DNA of 7,246 nt from contig DATBDZ010000465.1 of the NCBI GenBank assembly GCA_036276235.1, positions 1-7,246 on the forward strand. The letters run 5' to 3'. Below, piece by piece: positions 1 to 5,950 of the stretch (positions are counted from its first letter, which is position 1; every line of letters begins with the position of its first letter). Under the pieces are notes generated by a model. That model saw only the letters and a list, made by a program, of their open reading frames with translations, was not told the DNA's origin and did not search any database. The position numbers were made by a program, and so were the translations under genes. Origin of the DNA: JANWHF01 sp036276235 (GTDB lineage: Bacteria > Planctomycetota > Phycisphaerae > Tepidisphaerales > Tepidisphaeraceae).

Positions 1-137
1 ATAGAGTGTGAACTGCGTTCGATCGATCGGAGCCGTGGCCCAGTGAGACATTGCCGACCTCCCTGTCGTTGGTGGCGGCGTGCATTGAAGCGCCACGCCA
101 CCGAAACTGCAAGGGCCGCGCCAAATAAATCGACAGG

Positions 138-161
138 CCCAGTACAGGGGAGAGGGAGAAA
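138..161. repeat. Fragment of family A palindromic repeat
   Basis: The stretch from 141 reads AGTACAGGGGAGAGGGAGAA, which matches the outer edge of the full family A element at 5882-5901 base for base. Only about half of one hairpin arm is present: the CTCTCCCC side of the stem is missing and the base run changes abruptly at 140. It therefore looks like a decayed or truncated copy. It lies about 50 bases upstream of the start at 210. Confidence 0.6.
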
Positions 162-199
162 CCGCTGGCCACGCCGGCGATGATACCTGTCACGTGATC

Positions 200-205
200 G
201 GAGAA
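200..205 (+). promoter_or_regulatory. Shine-Dalgarno site of the beta-propeller gene
   Basis: GGAGAA ends five bases before the ATG at 210-212. This is good anti-SD complementarity at normal spacing and fixes that start over the overlapping frame that begins at 194. The other starts in the window have no comparably strong site. Confidence 0.65.
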
Positions 206-209
206 ACTC

Positions 210-1256
210 ATGCGATTGAACGCCATAAGAATCATCGTTCTCACCAACCTGCTGGTCGCACCAAACCTCGCCTTAGCCCAATGGATCCCCGGCCTCGGCC
301 CCTCCACCCAGCCGGCGTGGACTGGCCCAATGTCGCCGGATGTTTTGCCCGGCGGCGGCATCGCGCGGCATCCTTTTCTCTATGCCGGCGAATGGGATCA
401 TCGAAAGCCCGAGCAGACGATGTACATTGTCCGCGATGGCAAAATCGTCTGGAGTTATTCCATTCCGTCGAAAGAGAATGGGCAGATTTCGGAGTTCAGC
501 GATGCCACGCTGCTTTCGGATGGGAGCGTGGTCTTCAGCCGCAAGACGGGGGCGCGAAAAATCTCCGCGGATAAAAAGGTTCTGTGGGATTACGTCGCGC
601 CGGCGGGTTATGAAGTTCATGCGTGCCAGCCGATTGGCCTGACCCGCGTGTTGATGATTCAGAACGGGAAGCAGGCAAAGCTGATGGTCGTCAATCTGAC
701 CAGCGGAAAAACCGAAACCGAATTTAATCTGGCGACCAATCCGGCCGCACCGGTGCATACGCAGTTTCGCCGCGCCCGCATGACGGCGGCGGGAACGTTT
801 CTCGTGCCTCACAAAGACCTGGATAAAGTCGTCGAGTACGACGCGGCCGGGAAGCAAATCTGGACGGTGGATGTCCCCGTCCCCTGGTCGGCGGTGCGCC
901 TGAAAAACGGCAACACCCTCGTCTCCAGCGGCAGCACGCAAACCATCCGCGAGTTTGATGCGAAGGGGAAAATTGTTTGGGAGTTCTCGCAAAAGGATGT
1001 GCCGAGCATCCGGCTTTTCAGCCTTCAGGAAGCCAACCGCCTGGCCAACGGCAATACGATCGTCACCAACTGGTGCCCCAACGGCGTAAAAGATCCCAAA
1101 GACTGGCCGCAGACCGTGCAGGTGCTTGAAGTGACTCCAGACAAGAAACTGGTCTGGGCACTGAGATCGTGGGACAACCCGGACCTGGGCCCGGCGACGT
1201 GCGTGCAGTTGCTCGATGAGCCGGGAATCCCGGAGAAGTTTGAGCAGCAACGGTAG
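210..1256 (+). CDS. Secreted beta-propeller (PQQ-like/ASST-like) repeat protein
   Basis: The product is 348 residues. Residues 1-23 look like a Sec signal peptide: a short basic start, a hydrophobic core IIVLTNLLVA, and an ALA/Q cleavage site after A23. The rest is built from propeller-like units whose diagnostic strand is G/K-K-x-(I/V/L)-W, seen at about 77-81, 122-126, 214-218, 253-257 and 312-316. These are interleaved with 'LSDGSVV', 'LKNGNTLVS' and 'LANGNTIVT' turns at about 102-108, 231-239 and 278-285. This spacing is typical of PQQ-enzyme-like and arylsulfotransferase-like propellers. I see no catalytic residues that would assign an enzyme activity. Since there are no obvious PQQ ligands or partner dehydrogenase domains, a binding or structural role in the periplasm or on the surface is as likely as catalysis. 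The start is supported by the GGAGAA site at 200-205. The permease gene follows 175 bases downstream on the same strand, beyond a large palindrome, so co-transcription is uncertain. Confidence 0.88.
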   Translation: MRLNAIRIIVLTNLLVAPNLALAQWIPGLGPSTQPAWTGPMSPDVLPGGGIARHPFLYAGEWDHRKPEQTMYIVRDGKIVWSYSIPSKENGQISEFSDATLLSDGSVVFSRKTGARKISADKKVLWDYVAPAGYEVHACQPIGLTRVLMIQNGKQAKLMVVNLTSGKTETEFNLATNPAAPVHTQFRRARMTAAGTFLVPHKDLDKVVEYDAAGKQIWTVDVPVPWSAVRLKNGNTLVSSGSTQTIREFDAKGKIVWEFSQKDVPSIRLFSLQEANRLANGNTIVTNWCPNGVKDPKDWPQTVQVLEVTPDKKLVWALRSWDNPDLGPATCVQLLDEPGIPEKFEQQR

Positions 1257-1280
1257 GCAGTGGCGCGATGCGCCTCAGTC

Positions 1281-1382
1281 CCCCCCGGTACTCCGGGGGA
1301 GGGTTAGGGTGGGGGTTGTGTCGAACGAGTGTCGTTCGCGCGAACCCCCTCCCCAGCCCTCCCCCGGAGTACCGGGGGAGGG
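1281..1382. repeat. Family A nested palindromic element, copy 1
   Basis: This element fills most of the 1257-1431 gap. Left arm 1282-1317 and right arm 1343-1378 are reverse complements with three mismatches in about 36 bases. Each arm is itself a hairpin: in the right arm CCCTCCCCCGG (1357-1367) pairs with 1372-1382 around an AGTA loop, and in the left arm CCCCCGG (1282-1288) pairs around TACT. The 25-base centre has its own inverted repeat, CGAACGA (1322-1328) with TCGTTCG (1332-1338). No T-tract follows, so it is not a textbook terminator, but the RNA would fold strongly between the two plus-strand genes. I see no promoter in the remainder of the gap. Confidence 0.85.
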
Positions 1383-1431
1383 AGAATGCCATCACATTTC
1401 CAAACCCCTCTCGCGCCGATAGATTCTTGCC

Positions 1432-3285
1432 ATGTTTGCAACCGACGCACTACGCCGCCTGAGCCCCTTTGGACCGATCTTCGGCAAGGAACTTCGCACC
1501 ACCGCGCGGCGAAAACGCAGCTATTGGCTGCGCGTGCTTTATCTGGGCGGGCTGCTGCTCTTCCTCGTCGCCGTCTATGAGAGTACCGCAACCAATTACG
1601 GCGGCAGCGGCGTGGCAGCGCGCAATCAGCAGATGGCCATGCTCGGGGTGGAATTCTTCGCGTGCTTCGCCTTCTTCTCGATCTTTGCGATGGGGTTGAT
1701 CGGGCCGATTCTCACGTGCACCGCCGTGGGCGGCGAGCGGCTTCATAAGACGCTGCCGGTGCTGCTGATGACGCCGATCTCGGCGTGGCAGATTGTTGCG
1801 GGGAAGCTGCTGAGCCGTTCGTGGGTGGCGCTGACGCTGCTGGGCCTGAGTCTGCCGGTGCTGGCGCTGGTCAGGCTTTTGGGCGGCGTCGAATTGGAGC
1901 AGATGGTGGCGGTTGTCTGCATTGCCGCGTCGATCGCGATGGCGTCGGCGGCGGTCGGGCTGTTCTTCTCGACGCTCACCAATCGCGCATATGCAGTGAT
2001 TCTCGTCTCCTACGCGGTTTTGTTCGTCGGCTATCTATTTGTGCCGATGATGGGGGAAATTCTGCTCGTGGGGCCCGTGCGCAGCGGAATGCCGGCGTGG
2101 TTGTCGCAGGCTTATCTGATCTGCAGCCCATACGTTCTGGTCATCATGAGCGTGACCGGCGGCGGCATGATGCTGCGCGGGGGATCGTGGCACACGATGT
2201 GGATCGCCTGCGTCGGCGTGCAACTCGCCATCGCAACCCTCCTGCTGTTCCTCAGCGCGATGCTGATCCGCCGAGCGTCGCGCCGCGAGGGAGAACGGCG
2301 GGTTGCCGAAGCCCCTGCCGCTCCGATCCGCCCGGTCATGGAAATTGGCGCTGACGGAACGCCGCGGCAAGCGCCTCAGCGCGCCGCGCAGCGATCGGTC
2401 AGCGATAACCCGATCATCTGGCGCGAGCTGCGCCGGCCGATCTTCGGCAGTCTTCGCCAGCGCGTTATCGCCGGGTGCGCGTGCGTCGTCATCGTGCTCA
2501 TCTCCTATTGGGGAATGGCCGCCAACCGTTCGCTCATGTATTTCGAAGCGCATACGGGCTATGCGGTTATTTTTCACGGCTTGACGCTGGTGATGGCGGC
2601 GGTGCTGTCGGCGACCGCGATCGCGCAGGAGAAGGAAAGCGACACGTGGACGCTTCTGCTGGCGACGCCGATCAGCGGCAGCGCCATCGTCTGGGGAAAG
2701 GCGCTTGGCGTGCTGCGGCGGCTGATCGTGCCGATGGGTTTCTTCATCTGCCACTTCCTGCTCTTCACGGCGGTGGGCGTGCTGAATTTCGGCGCGGTGG
2801 CGCTGGTCGCCTGGGTGATGTTCAGCTTCAACTCGCTGTGGATCGCGACGGGCATTTATCTTTCCGTCCGCCTGCGCAAAGTGACGGCGGCGGTCATCGT
2901 CAACCTGATGCTCGCGGTCGTGCTGTATCTGGTTGTGCCGATCGTGATGGCGATTTTCGGCGACGTTGCCAGGTCCGATGGCCTGGGCCGGCAAGGATGC
3001 TGGCCGCTGCCGTTTTACTATCTGGTGTTCGGGATACAGGGGCTGAAGCATTGGAATGGCCTCAGGACAAATTATTCCTACGATACTTACAACTTGCCCT
3101 ATTCCGGCCGTGAGGCCGTCAGCGGGCTGGAATTCTTCGTCGCAGTGATTGCGATTGGCGTGATTTATCTGGCGGTTAGTGCACTGATTCTGTCGCGCAC
3201 GGCGCGGCGGTTCGATCATTTCGTGGCTCGAGCACCGCAGAAAAAGCGCGGCGGGATAAATCCCGCGCTACCTCAGCCCGTGTAG
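1432..3285 (+). CDS. ABC-2 type transporter permease with two fused halves
   Basis: The 617-residue product is an integral inner-membrane protein with about 12 predicted helices (roughly residues 36-50, 76-97, 127-150, 157-180, 187-207, 257-279, 347-361, 378-400, 430-453, 455-477, 486-508 and 567-587). The two halves are homologous. FGKELR (17-22) opens the first and IIWRELRRP (328-336) the second. The ABC-2 signature E(R/K)...T.PVLLMTPIS...I..GK at about 102-125 recurs as EKESDTWTLLLATPIS...GK at about 400-423. A charged, proline- and alanine-rich linker (about 280-325) joins them. The family forms the membrane channel of ABC transporters or ABC-type membrane complexes and needs a separate ATPase, which is not in this window, so the substrate is unknown. 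The ATG at 1432 has no obvious Shine-Dalgarno, but the FGKELR-type N-terminus is normal for the family, which supports it. The last 11 residues (607-617) and the TAG stop are encoded by a palindromic repeat, so the native C-terminus probably ended near ARAPQKKR or was altered by the insertion. Confidence 0.92.
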   Translation: MFATDALRRLSPFGPIFGKELRTTARRKRSYWLRVLYLGGLLLFLVAVYESTATNYGGSGVAARNQQMAMLGVEFFACFAFFSIFAMGLIGPILTCTAVGGERLHKTLPVLLMTPISAWQIVAGKLLSRSWVALTLLGLSLPVLALVRLLGGVELEQMVAVVCIAASIAMASAAVGLFFSTLTNRAYAVILVSYAVLFVGYLFVPMMGEILLVGPVRSGMPAWLSQAYLICSPYVLVIMSVTGGGMMLRGGSWHTMWIACVGVQLAIATLLLFLSAMLIRRASRREGERRVAEAPAAPIRPVMEIGADGTPRQAPQRAAQRSVSDNPIIWRELRRPIFGSLRQRVIAGCACVVIVLISYWGMAANRSLMYFEAHTGYAVIFHGLTLVMAAVLSATAIAQEKESDTWTLLLATPISGSAIVWGKALGVLRRLIVPMGFFICHFLLFTAVGVLNFGAVALVAWVMFSFNSLWIATGIYLSVRLRKVTAAVIVNLMLAVVLYLVVPIVMAIFGDVARSDGLGRQGCWPLPFYYLVFGIQGLKHWNGLRTNYSYDTYNLPYSGREAVSGLEFFVAVIAIGVIYLAVSALILSRTARRFDHFVARAPQKKRGGINPALPQPV

Positions 3286-3304
3286 GGCGGGATTTATCCC
3301 GCCG
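3249..3304. repeat. Family B GTAG-type REP-like inverted pair, copy 1; possible terminator
   Basis: Arms 3249-3266 and 3287-3304 are perfect 18-base reverse complements. After one mismatch, CTAC (3268-3271) pairs with GTAG (3282-3285) around a 10-base loop. Each arm is also a small hairpin of the form GGCGGGA-TTTA-TCCCGCC. GTAG followed by a short hairpin is the known architecture of REP elements mobilised by REP-associated tyrosine transposases (RAYT). The two feet point inward. GGGTTTT at 3304-3310 follows directly, so the structure could act as a weak intrinsic terminator for the permease gene. It overlaps that gene's 3' end. Confidence 0.85.
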
Positions 3305-3320
3305 GGTTTTCTGAGTTTCC

Positions 3321-3394
3321 CGTAGGGTGTGCTTTAGCACACGCGGAACGTGTGGCACGGGGACGCAGCCGCGTGCGATAAAGCGCACCCTACG
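3321..3394. repeat. Family C GTAG-type REP-like inverted pair
   Basis: Arms 3321-3346 and 3369-3394 are 26-base reverse complements with three differences. The left arm reads CGTAGGGTG, then GTGTGC-TTTA-GCACAC as an inner hairpin. The right arm carries the same design with GTGCG/CGCAC. GTAG feet (3322-3325, and CTAC at 3390-3393) lie on the outside, the opposite of family B. The middle (3347-3368) contains a GGCACGGGGACGC stretch resembling the hairpin at 5649-5670. Confidence 0.82.
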
Positions 3395-3426
3395 AACTCA
3401 CTTGCGCGAGTGCGTCGCGCGCAGAA

Positions 3427-3552
3427 CCCTCTCCCCTGTACTCAGGGGAGAGGGCAGGGTGAGGGGACAGCGAGTTGCGAAACGGCGCGGTTCGCAAGAT
3501 TGACGCTTTGTCCCCTCACCCCAGCCCTCTCCCCTGAGTACAAGGGAGAGGG
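3427..3552. repeat. Family A nested palindromic element, copy 2
   Basis: Left arm 3427-3469 and right arm 3509-3552 are reverse complements with about three differences, one a single-base indel. Each arm is a self-hairpin: CCCTCTCCCCTG pairs around TACT with CAGGGGAGAGGG (3427-3454), and the right arm mirrors this around AGTA (3525-3552) with one C-A mismatch. The centre has an unrelated inner stem, TTGCGAA (3475-3481) with TTCGCAA (3491-3497). The element ends six bases before the stop codon of the minus-strand gene and lies between convergent genes, where a long stem could stop or separate transcription from both sides. No T-tract is visible. Confidence 0.88.
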
Positions 3553-3558
3553 AGCAGA

Positions 3559-5538
3559 TCACTGATCCCGATCCACCGGCTGAACCTGTTGCTGGATCTG
3601 TACCCCCCCTTGCGGCGCCGGCGGCGGTGTATTGGGCGGCTTATTCGCCGCTTCAAATCCGCCGAGAACGCGATCGATCCGTTCGCGCACTGCCGACGAT
3701 TGGCTCTCTCTCAGCGACTTTAATCCGCCGGCGATGTCGGGGCCCAGGGCGGTGAGCCGCTCGATCACTTTGGCGGAAGTTTCGTCGTCGCCCGACATTT
3801 GCCCAACCAAAGTTTGCAACTCCTTGAGAACCGCCGGCGAGCAGATCGGCGCGGGGTTGGCGTAGTGATCGATCAATCCTGCCGGCACGTGGAGTTGCAG
3901 GCCGCACATCAGCGTGACGTTGACTTCATCGGCGTGCAAGCGGCCGCCGAGCACGGCGCCGTCCCACATGGTGATCTCGACCTCGGCGGGCGTGTTCGCG
4001 TGATGTGCGACGGCACGCACTTCGGCGCCGTTGATCTGGACGGCGTCGAACGCCGTATCGAGCGTCATCGTGCCGCTCAGAGTTCCCACCAGCCGTTCGG
4101 ATGTCGAAAGGACAAGCTGCGGCGTTTGCTCATCCACCGCGCGCGGCGGCGTCAATTGCAGACGGCTCACCGTAGCCGCCGGAAACGCGATTGCTCCGGC
4201 GGATGACAGCTCGCGCAGATTGAACTTCAGCGACGTGGCGTCGATCAGGCCGGCGAAGGTCGAGCCGTCGTTGAGCGTGATCTGATGCACCGGCTGCTCT
4301 TCAGCCTGCAAAGCCAGTGATGCGATCGTCGGTGGACTCAGCTCGATTCGCCCGTAGCGCGTCGCGACGGCGATGCTTTGCGCGGGCGGCCCGATTCGCA
4401 GACGGTCGCCGGCGCGAAGAATCAGCGCGGGGCCGTCGAGCTTGGGCTCTTCAGGATCGCCATTGCGATGGCGGTAGCCGAGCCGCGCGACTGATGCAAA
4501 TGGGATCGGCGTCATCTGCCCGCTGGAAAGCTCCATGCGAATGGCCGGCGAAGAAAGCTCGCCGGCGAACGCTTGGCCGTCGCTGGTGACGATCAGCGCA
4601 TAGGGGCGATAGTCGCCGATCGCGAACATCGAGATCACGCGCTCAGCGGGCAGCTCGATCGCGCCGTAAGCAGTCTTCAATTGGTATTTCGGCTCGCGGA
4701 GCGTTCCCTTGTATTGATCGCCGGTGCGCAGCTCGACAATATCGAGCAGATCGCCGCGGAGCAGATCGCGATCCAGATAAGTGCCGCCGCGATCGCGGAA
4801 GTTGACGACGTGTTTGATCAATTCCGGCGGAAGGCTCGAGAGAATCTGCCGATCATCGTCGCGTTGCAGCAGCGCCTCAGCGTCGTTGCGCGAGCCGCGC
4901 ACGCCCTCGGCATGAATAATCACCACGGTCTGATGCGGCGGCACTTCGATGTTCTCATACGCGATATCGACGATATTCATCCCCGCCTGGGCTGTCGCGG
5001 TTGCGGAGATTTTTGCGCCGCGTCCGCCGGTGAGGAACGCGATGCCGCGCTGCATATCGGAGATGGCCAGGCCGACGAATTTTCCCGCCTGCTTGGGATC
5101 GCCGATGGGTTGGCTCGATTCGATTGGCTGGCCGGTCTGAAACGCCACGTGCACGGGCACCTTGATCGCGCGGGCGGTCGGGTTCTCCAATACCTCGGCG
5201 AAGCGAAGCCAGCCGCTCTTCTCGTCGATGGAAATCCGCCGCGAAACCGAAAGCTCGGCGAGCGTTTGCGATGGGAGAATGATCTCGTTGCGCGCCGCAT
5301 CAAATTGACATTGCTGTGCCGCGGCGTTGTATTGAAAACTGCCGCCGATGATCAGCCGCGCCCCAGAATCAAACACGTCGGCGTTGCCTGGGCCGATGGT
5401 GCCGTCGGGCATGATGTCCCATTGCATGCCCTGGTTGTCGTGGAAGGAATAGGGAAGCGGGACGGGGGCGAGGGCGCGGGCGAAGACGGGAGACGCGAAG
5501 AGTAGGACCGCGATCAGGACCGACGCGCGAATCACCAT
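3559..5538 (-). CDS. Secreted six-repeat beta-rich protein with HEAT-like C-terminus
   Basis: I do not recognise a named family. From the ATG at 5538 the product is 659 residues. Residues 1-20 form a signal peptide (MVIRASVLIAVLLFASPVFA, cleavage after A20). Residues about 25-225 are a beta-rich N-terminal domain. Residues about 267-559 hold six units of about 40 residues (267-306, 314-355, 371-411, 419-462, 474-512, 520-559), each of the form (hydrophobic)-x-D/G-G-x-x-x-x-G-x-L, then strand, then G-x-(I/L)-x-(I/L)-P/A-x-x-x-(I/V)-x-x-(L/M). This would suit small SH3/Sm-like barrels, which is my inference. Residues about 568-630 are helical and HEAT-like, then a P/Q-rich tail (633-659). The frame is open upstream to 6048, but those 170 codons cross palindromic repeats and the 3' end of the neighbouring gene, and the signal peptide marks 5538 as the true start. 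There is no strong Shine-Dalgarno. The next gene (5951 onward) is its paralogue. No catalytic motif is visible; a cell-envelope or scaffold role is possible. Confidence 0.88.
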   Translation of the reverse strand: MVIRASVLIAVLLFASPVFARALAPVPLPYSFHDNQGMQWDIMPDGTIGPGNADVFDSGARLIIGGSFQYNAAAQQCQFDAARNEIILPSQTLAELSVSRRISIDEKSGWLRFAEVLENPTARAIKVPVHVAFQTGQPIESSQPIGDPKQAGKFVGLAISDMQRGIAFLTGGRGAKISATATAQAGMNIVDIAYENIEVPPHQTVVIIHAEGVRGSRNDAEALLQRDDDRQILSSLPPELIKHVVNFRDRGGTYLDRDLLRGDLLDIVELRTGDQYKGTLREPKYQLKTAYGAIELPAERVISMFAIGDYRPYALIVTSDGQAFAGELSSPAIRMELSSGQMTPIPFASVARLGYRHRNGDPEEPKLDGPALILRAGDRLRIGPPAQSIAVATRYGRIELSPPTIASLALQAEEQPVHQITLNDGSTFAGLIDATSLKFNLRELSSAGAIAFPAATVSRLQLTPPRAVDEQTPQLVLSTSERLVGTLSGTMTLDTAFDAVQINGAEVRAVAHHANTPAEVEITMWDGAVLGGRLHADEVNVTLMCGLQLHVPAGLIDHYANPAPICSPAVLKELQTLVGQMSGDDETSAKVIERLTALGPDIAGGLKSLRESQSSAVRERIDRVLGGFEAANKPPNTPPPAPQGGVQIQQQVQPVDRDQ

Positions 5539-5563
5539 TTGGCCGACATCACGCGAACCGGAC

Positions 5564-5621
5564 CGGCGGGCAGTGCCCGCCCTACGAAGACGCGTGTGCG
5601 TAGGGCGGGCACCGCCCGCCG
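5564..5621. repeat. Family B GTAG-type REP-like inverted pair, copy 2
   Basis: Arms 5564-5586 and 5599-5621 are 23-base reverse complements with one mismatch. CTAC (5582-5585) and GTAG (5600-5603) face inward with 14 bases between them, as in copy 1 at 3249. The inner hairpin differs from copy 1: GGCGGGCA/TGCCCGCC replaces the GGCGGGA-TTTA-TCCCGCC core, while the GTAGGGCGGG foot is identical. The element lies about 26 bases upstream of the start at 5538. Confidence 0.85.
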
Positions 5622-5648
5622 ATTTTGTTTCGGCCGATCGGCTCGAAT

Positions 5649-5670
5649 CACGGGCGATACACCCGTGCCA
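5649..5670. repeat. Short palindrome, possible fourth repeat family
   Basis: CACGGG (5650-5655) pairs with CCCGTG (5663-5668) around a seven-base loop. The stem is followed by CCACGAA. On the opposite strand this reads GGCACGGGTGTATCGCCCGTG. A weaker relative, GGCACGGGGACGC, occurs inside the family C element near 3354. Two loose copies make this only a tentative family. Confidence 0.45.
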
Positions 5671-5686
5671 CGAACTTCGCGCGTCC

Positions 5687-5714
5687 AGCCCCTCGCCCTG
5701 GCCCTCTCCCCCGA
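5687..5714. repeat. Solo family A arm
   Basis: AGCCCCTCGCCCTGGCCCTC followed by TCCCCCGA resembles the right-arm start of the full elements (TGTCCCCTCACCCCAGCCCTC at 3509, and from 5855), with several substitutions. The hairpin partner is replaced by GAAAACG and no second arm faces it, so it looks like an eroded or single-arm copy. Confidence 0.5.
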
Positions 5715-5737
5715 GAAAACGTTCGGTACTCGATCCG

Positions 5738-5761
5738 CGTGTGCTAAAGCGCAGCCTACGG
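5738..5761. repeat. Solo family C unit, reversed
   Basis: Read on the minus strand this is CCGTAGGCTGCGCTTTAGCA followed by CACG. It matches the left arm of the family C pair at 3321 with few differences, including the GTAG foot and TTTA loop. There is no inverted partner. It directly precedes the family A element at 5772. Confidence 0.65.
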
Positions 5762-5771
5762 AAACCGGGAA

Positions 5772-5897
5772 CCCTATCCCCTGTACTCAGGGGAGAGGGC
5801 AGGGTGAGGGGACAGCGATGGGCCAGTGAGCGTATCTCGCCAATTGGCGCATCGGTCCCCTCACCCCAGCCCTCTCCCCTGAGTACAGGGGAGAGGG
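5772..5897. repeat. Family A nested palindromic element, copy 3
   Basis: Left arm 5772-5814 differs from copy 2 by a single base (CCCTATCC for CCCTCTCC). Right arm 5855-5897 pairs with it. The arm hairpins use the same TACT and AGTA loops. The 40-base centre is unrelated to that of copy 2 yet has its own inverted repeat, CGATGGGCCA (5816-5825) with TGGCGCATCG (5845-5854), one mismatch. It lies 53 bases downstream of the minus-strand stop at 5951 and could act on the 3' end of that transcript, but no T-tract is visible. Confidence 0.88.
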
Positions 5898-5950
5898 AGA
5901 AAAGGCGCGCGCACGCTGGCGAATAACAAGCGTCAACAAGAAACATCAGT

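Larger units (their letters stand above)
1..209. other. Upstream region without a supportable gene
   Basis: I see no convincing gene here. The plus frame from base 1 is open to a TGA at 181-183 but encodes an arginine-rich peptide with no recognisable character. The minus strand is open from an ATG at 211-209 to the left edge (70 codons), but part of that frame reads through a palindromic-repeat fragment at 138-161 and it has no upstream purine-rich ribosome site. I see no clear promoter hexamer pair. The only AT-rich patch is around 122-131. The last bases carry the ribosome binding site of the gene starting at 210. Confidence 0.5.
5539..5950. other. Repeat mosaic between tandem paralogues
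   Basis: This 412-base gap holds, in order, a family B inverted pair (5564-5621), a short hairpin (5649-5670), a single family A arm (5687-5714), a single reversed family C unit (5738-5761) and a full family A element (5772-5897). I see no gene. Apparent frames here encode repeat-derived peptides such as SLSPVLRGEGWGEG, a well-known source of false ORFs. A promoter for the gene starting at 5538 would have to lie in or beside these repeats, and none is obvious. Confidence 0.8.

Noticed and set aside
273..1250. Minus-strand 325-codon frame opposite the propeller gene
   Set aside because: It is fully antisense to a well-supported gene with signal peptide and propeller motifs. Its product is rich in Arg, His and Asp without domain character, as expected of a shadow frame in GC-rich DNA.
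1281..1382. Intrinsic terminator of the propeller gene
   Set aside because: The stem is strong but no T-tract follows on the plus strand; the next bases are GAGAATGCCATC. An effect on transcription remains possible, but a terminator call is not supported.
2035..3219. Minus-strand 394-codon frame opposite the permease
   Set aside because: The product is a low-complexity His/Arg/Gln/Asp-rich sequence. It is the complement of hydrophobic membrane codons, and the plus-strand ABC-2 signatures are clear.
3249..3552. CRISPR array
   Set aside because: The repeats are palindromes of different families in inverted pairs, not direct repeats with regular unique spacers, and no cas gene is present.
4573..5505. 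Plus-strand 310-codon frame opposite the 659-residue protein
   Set aside because: It is antisense to a gene whose repeats are conserved in the neighbouring paralogue, so the minus strand is the coding one.
5539..5926. Plus-strand small frames within the repeat mosaic
   Set aside because: Their peptides (SPSPWPSPP, PLSTGEREKRR and similar) are translations of families A, B and C, a familiar source of false ORFs.
5539..5950. Insertion sequence or MITE remnant
   Set aside because: No transposase frame, no common terminal repeats enclosing the block and no target-site duplication could be seen. Stacked REP-like elements explain it better.
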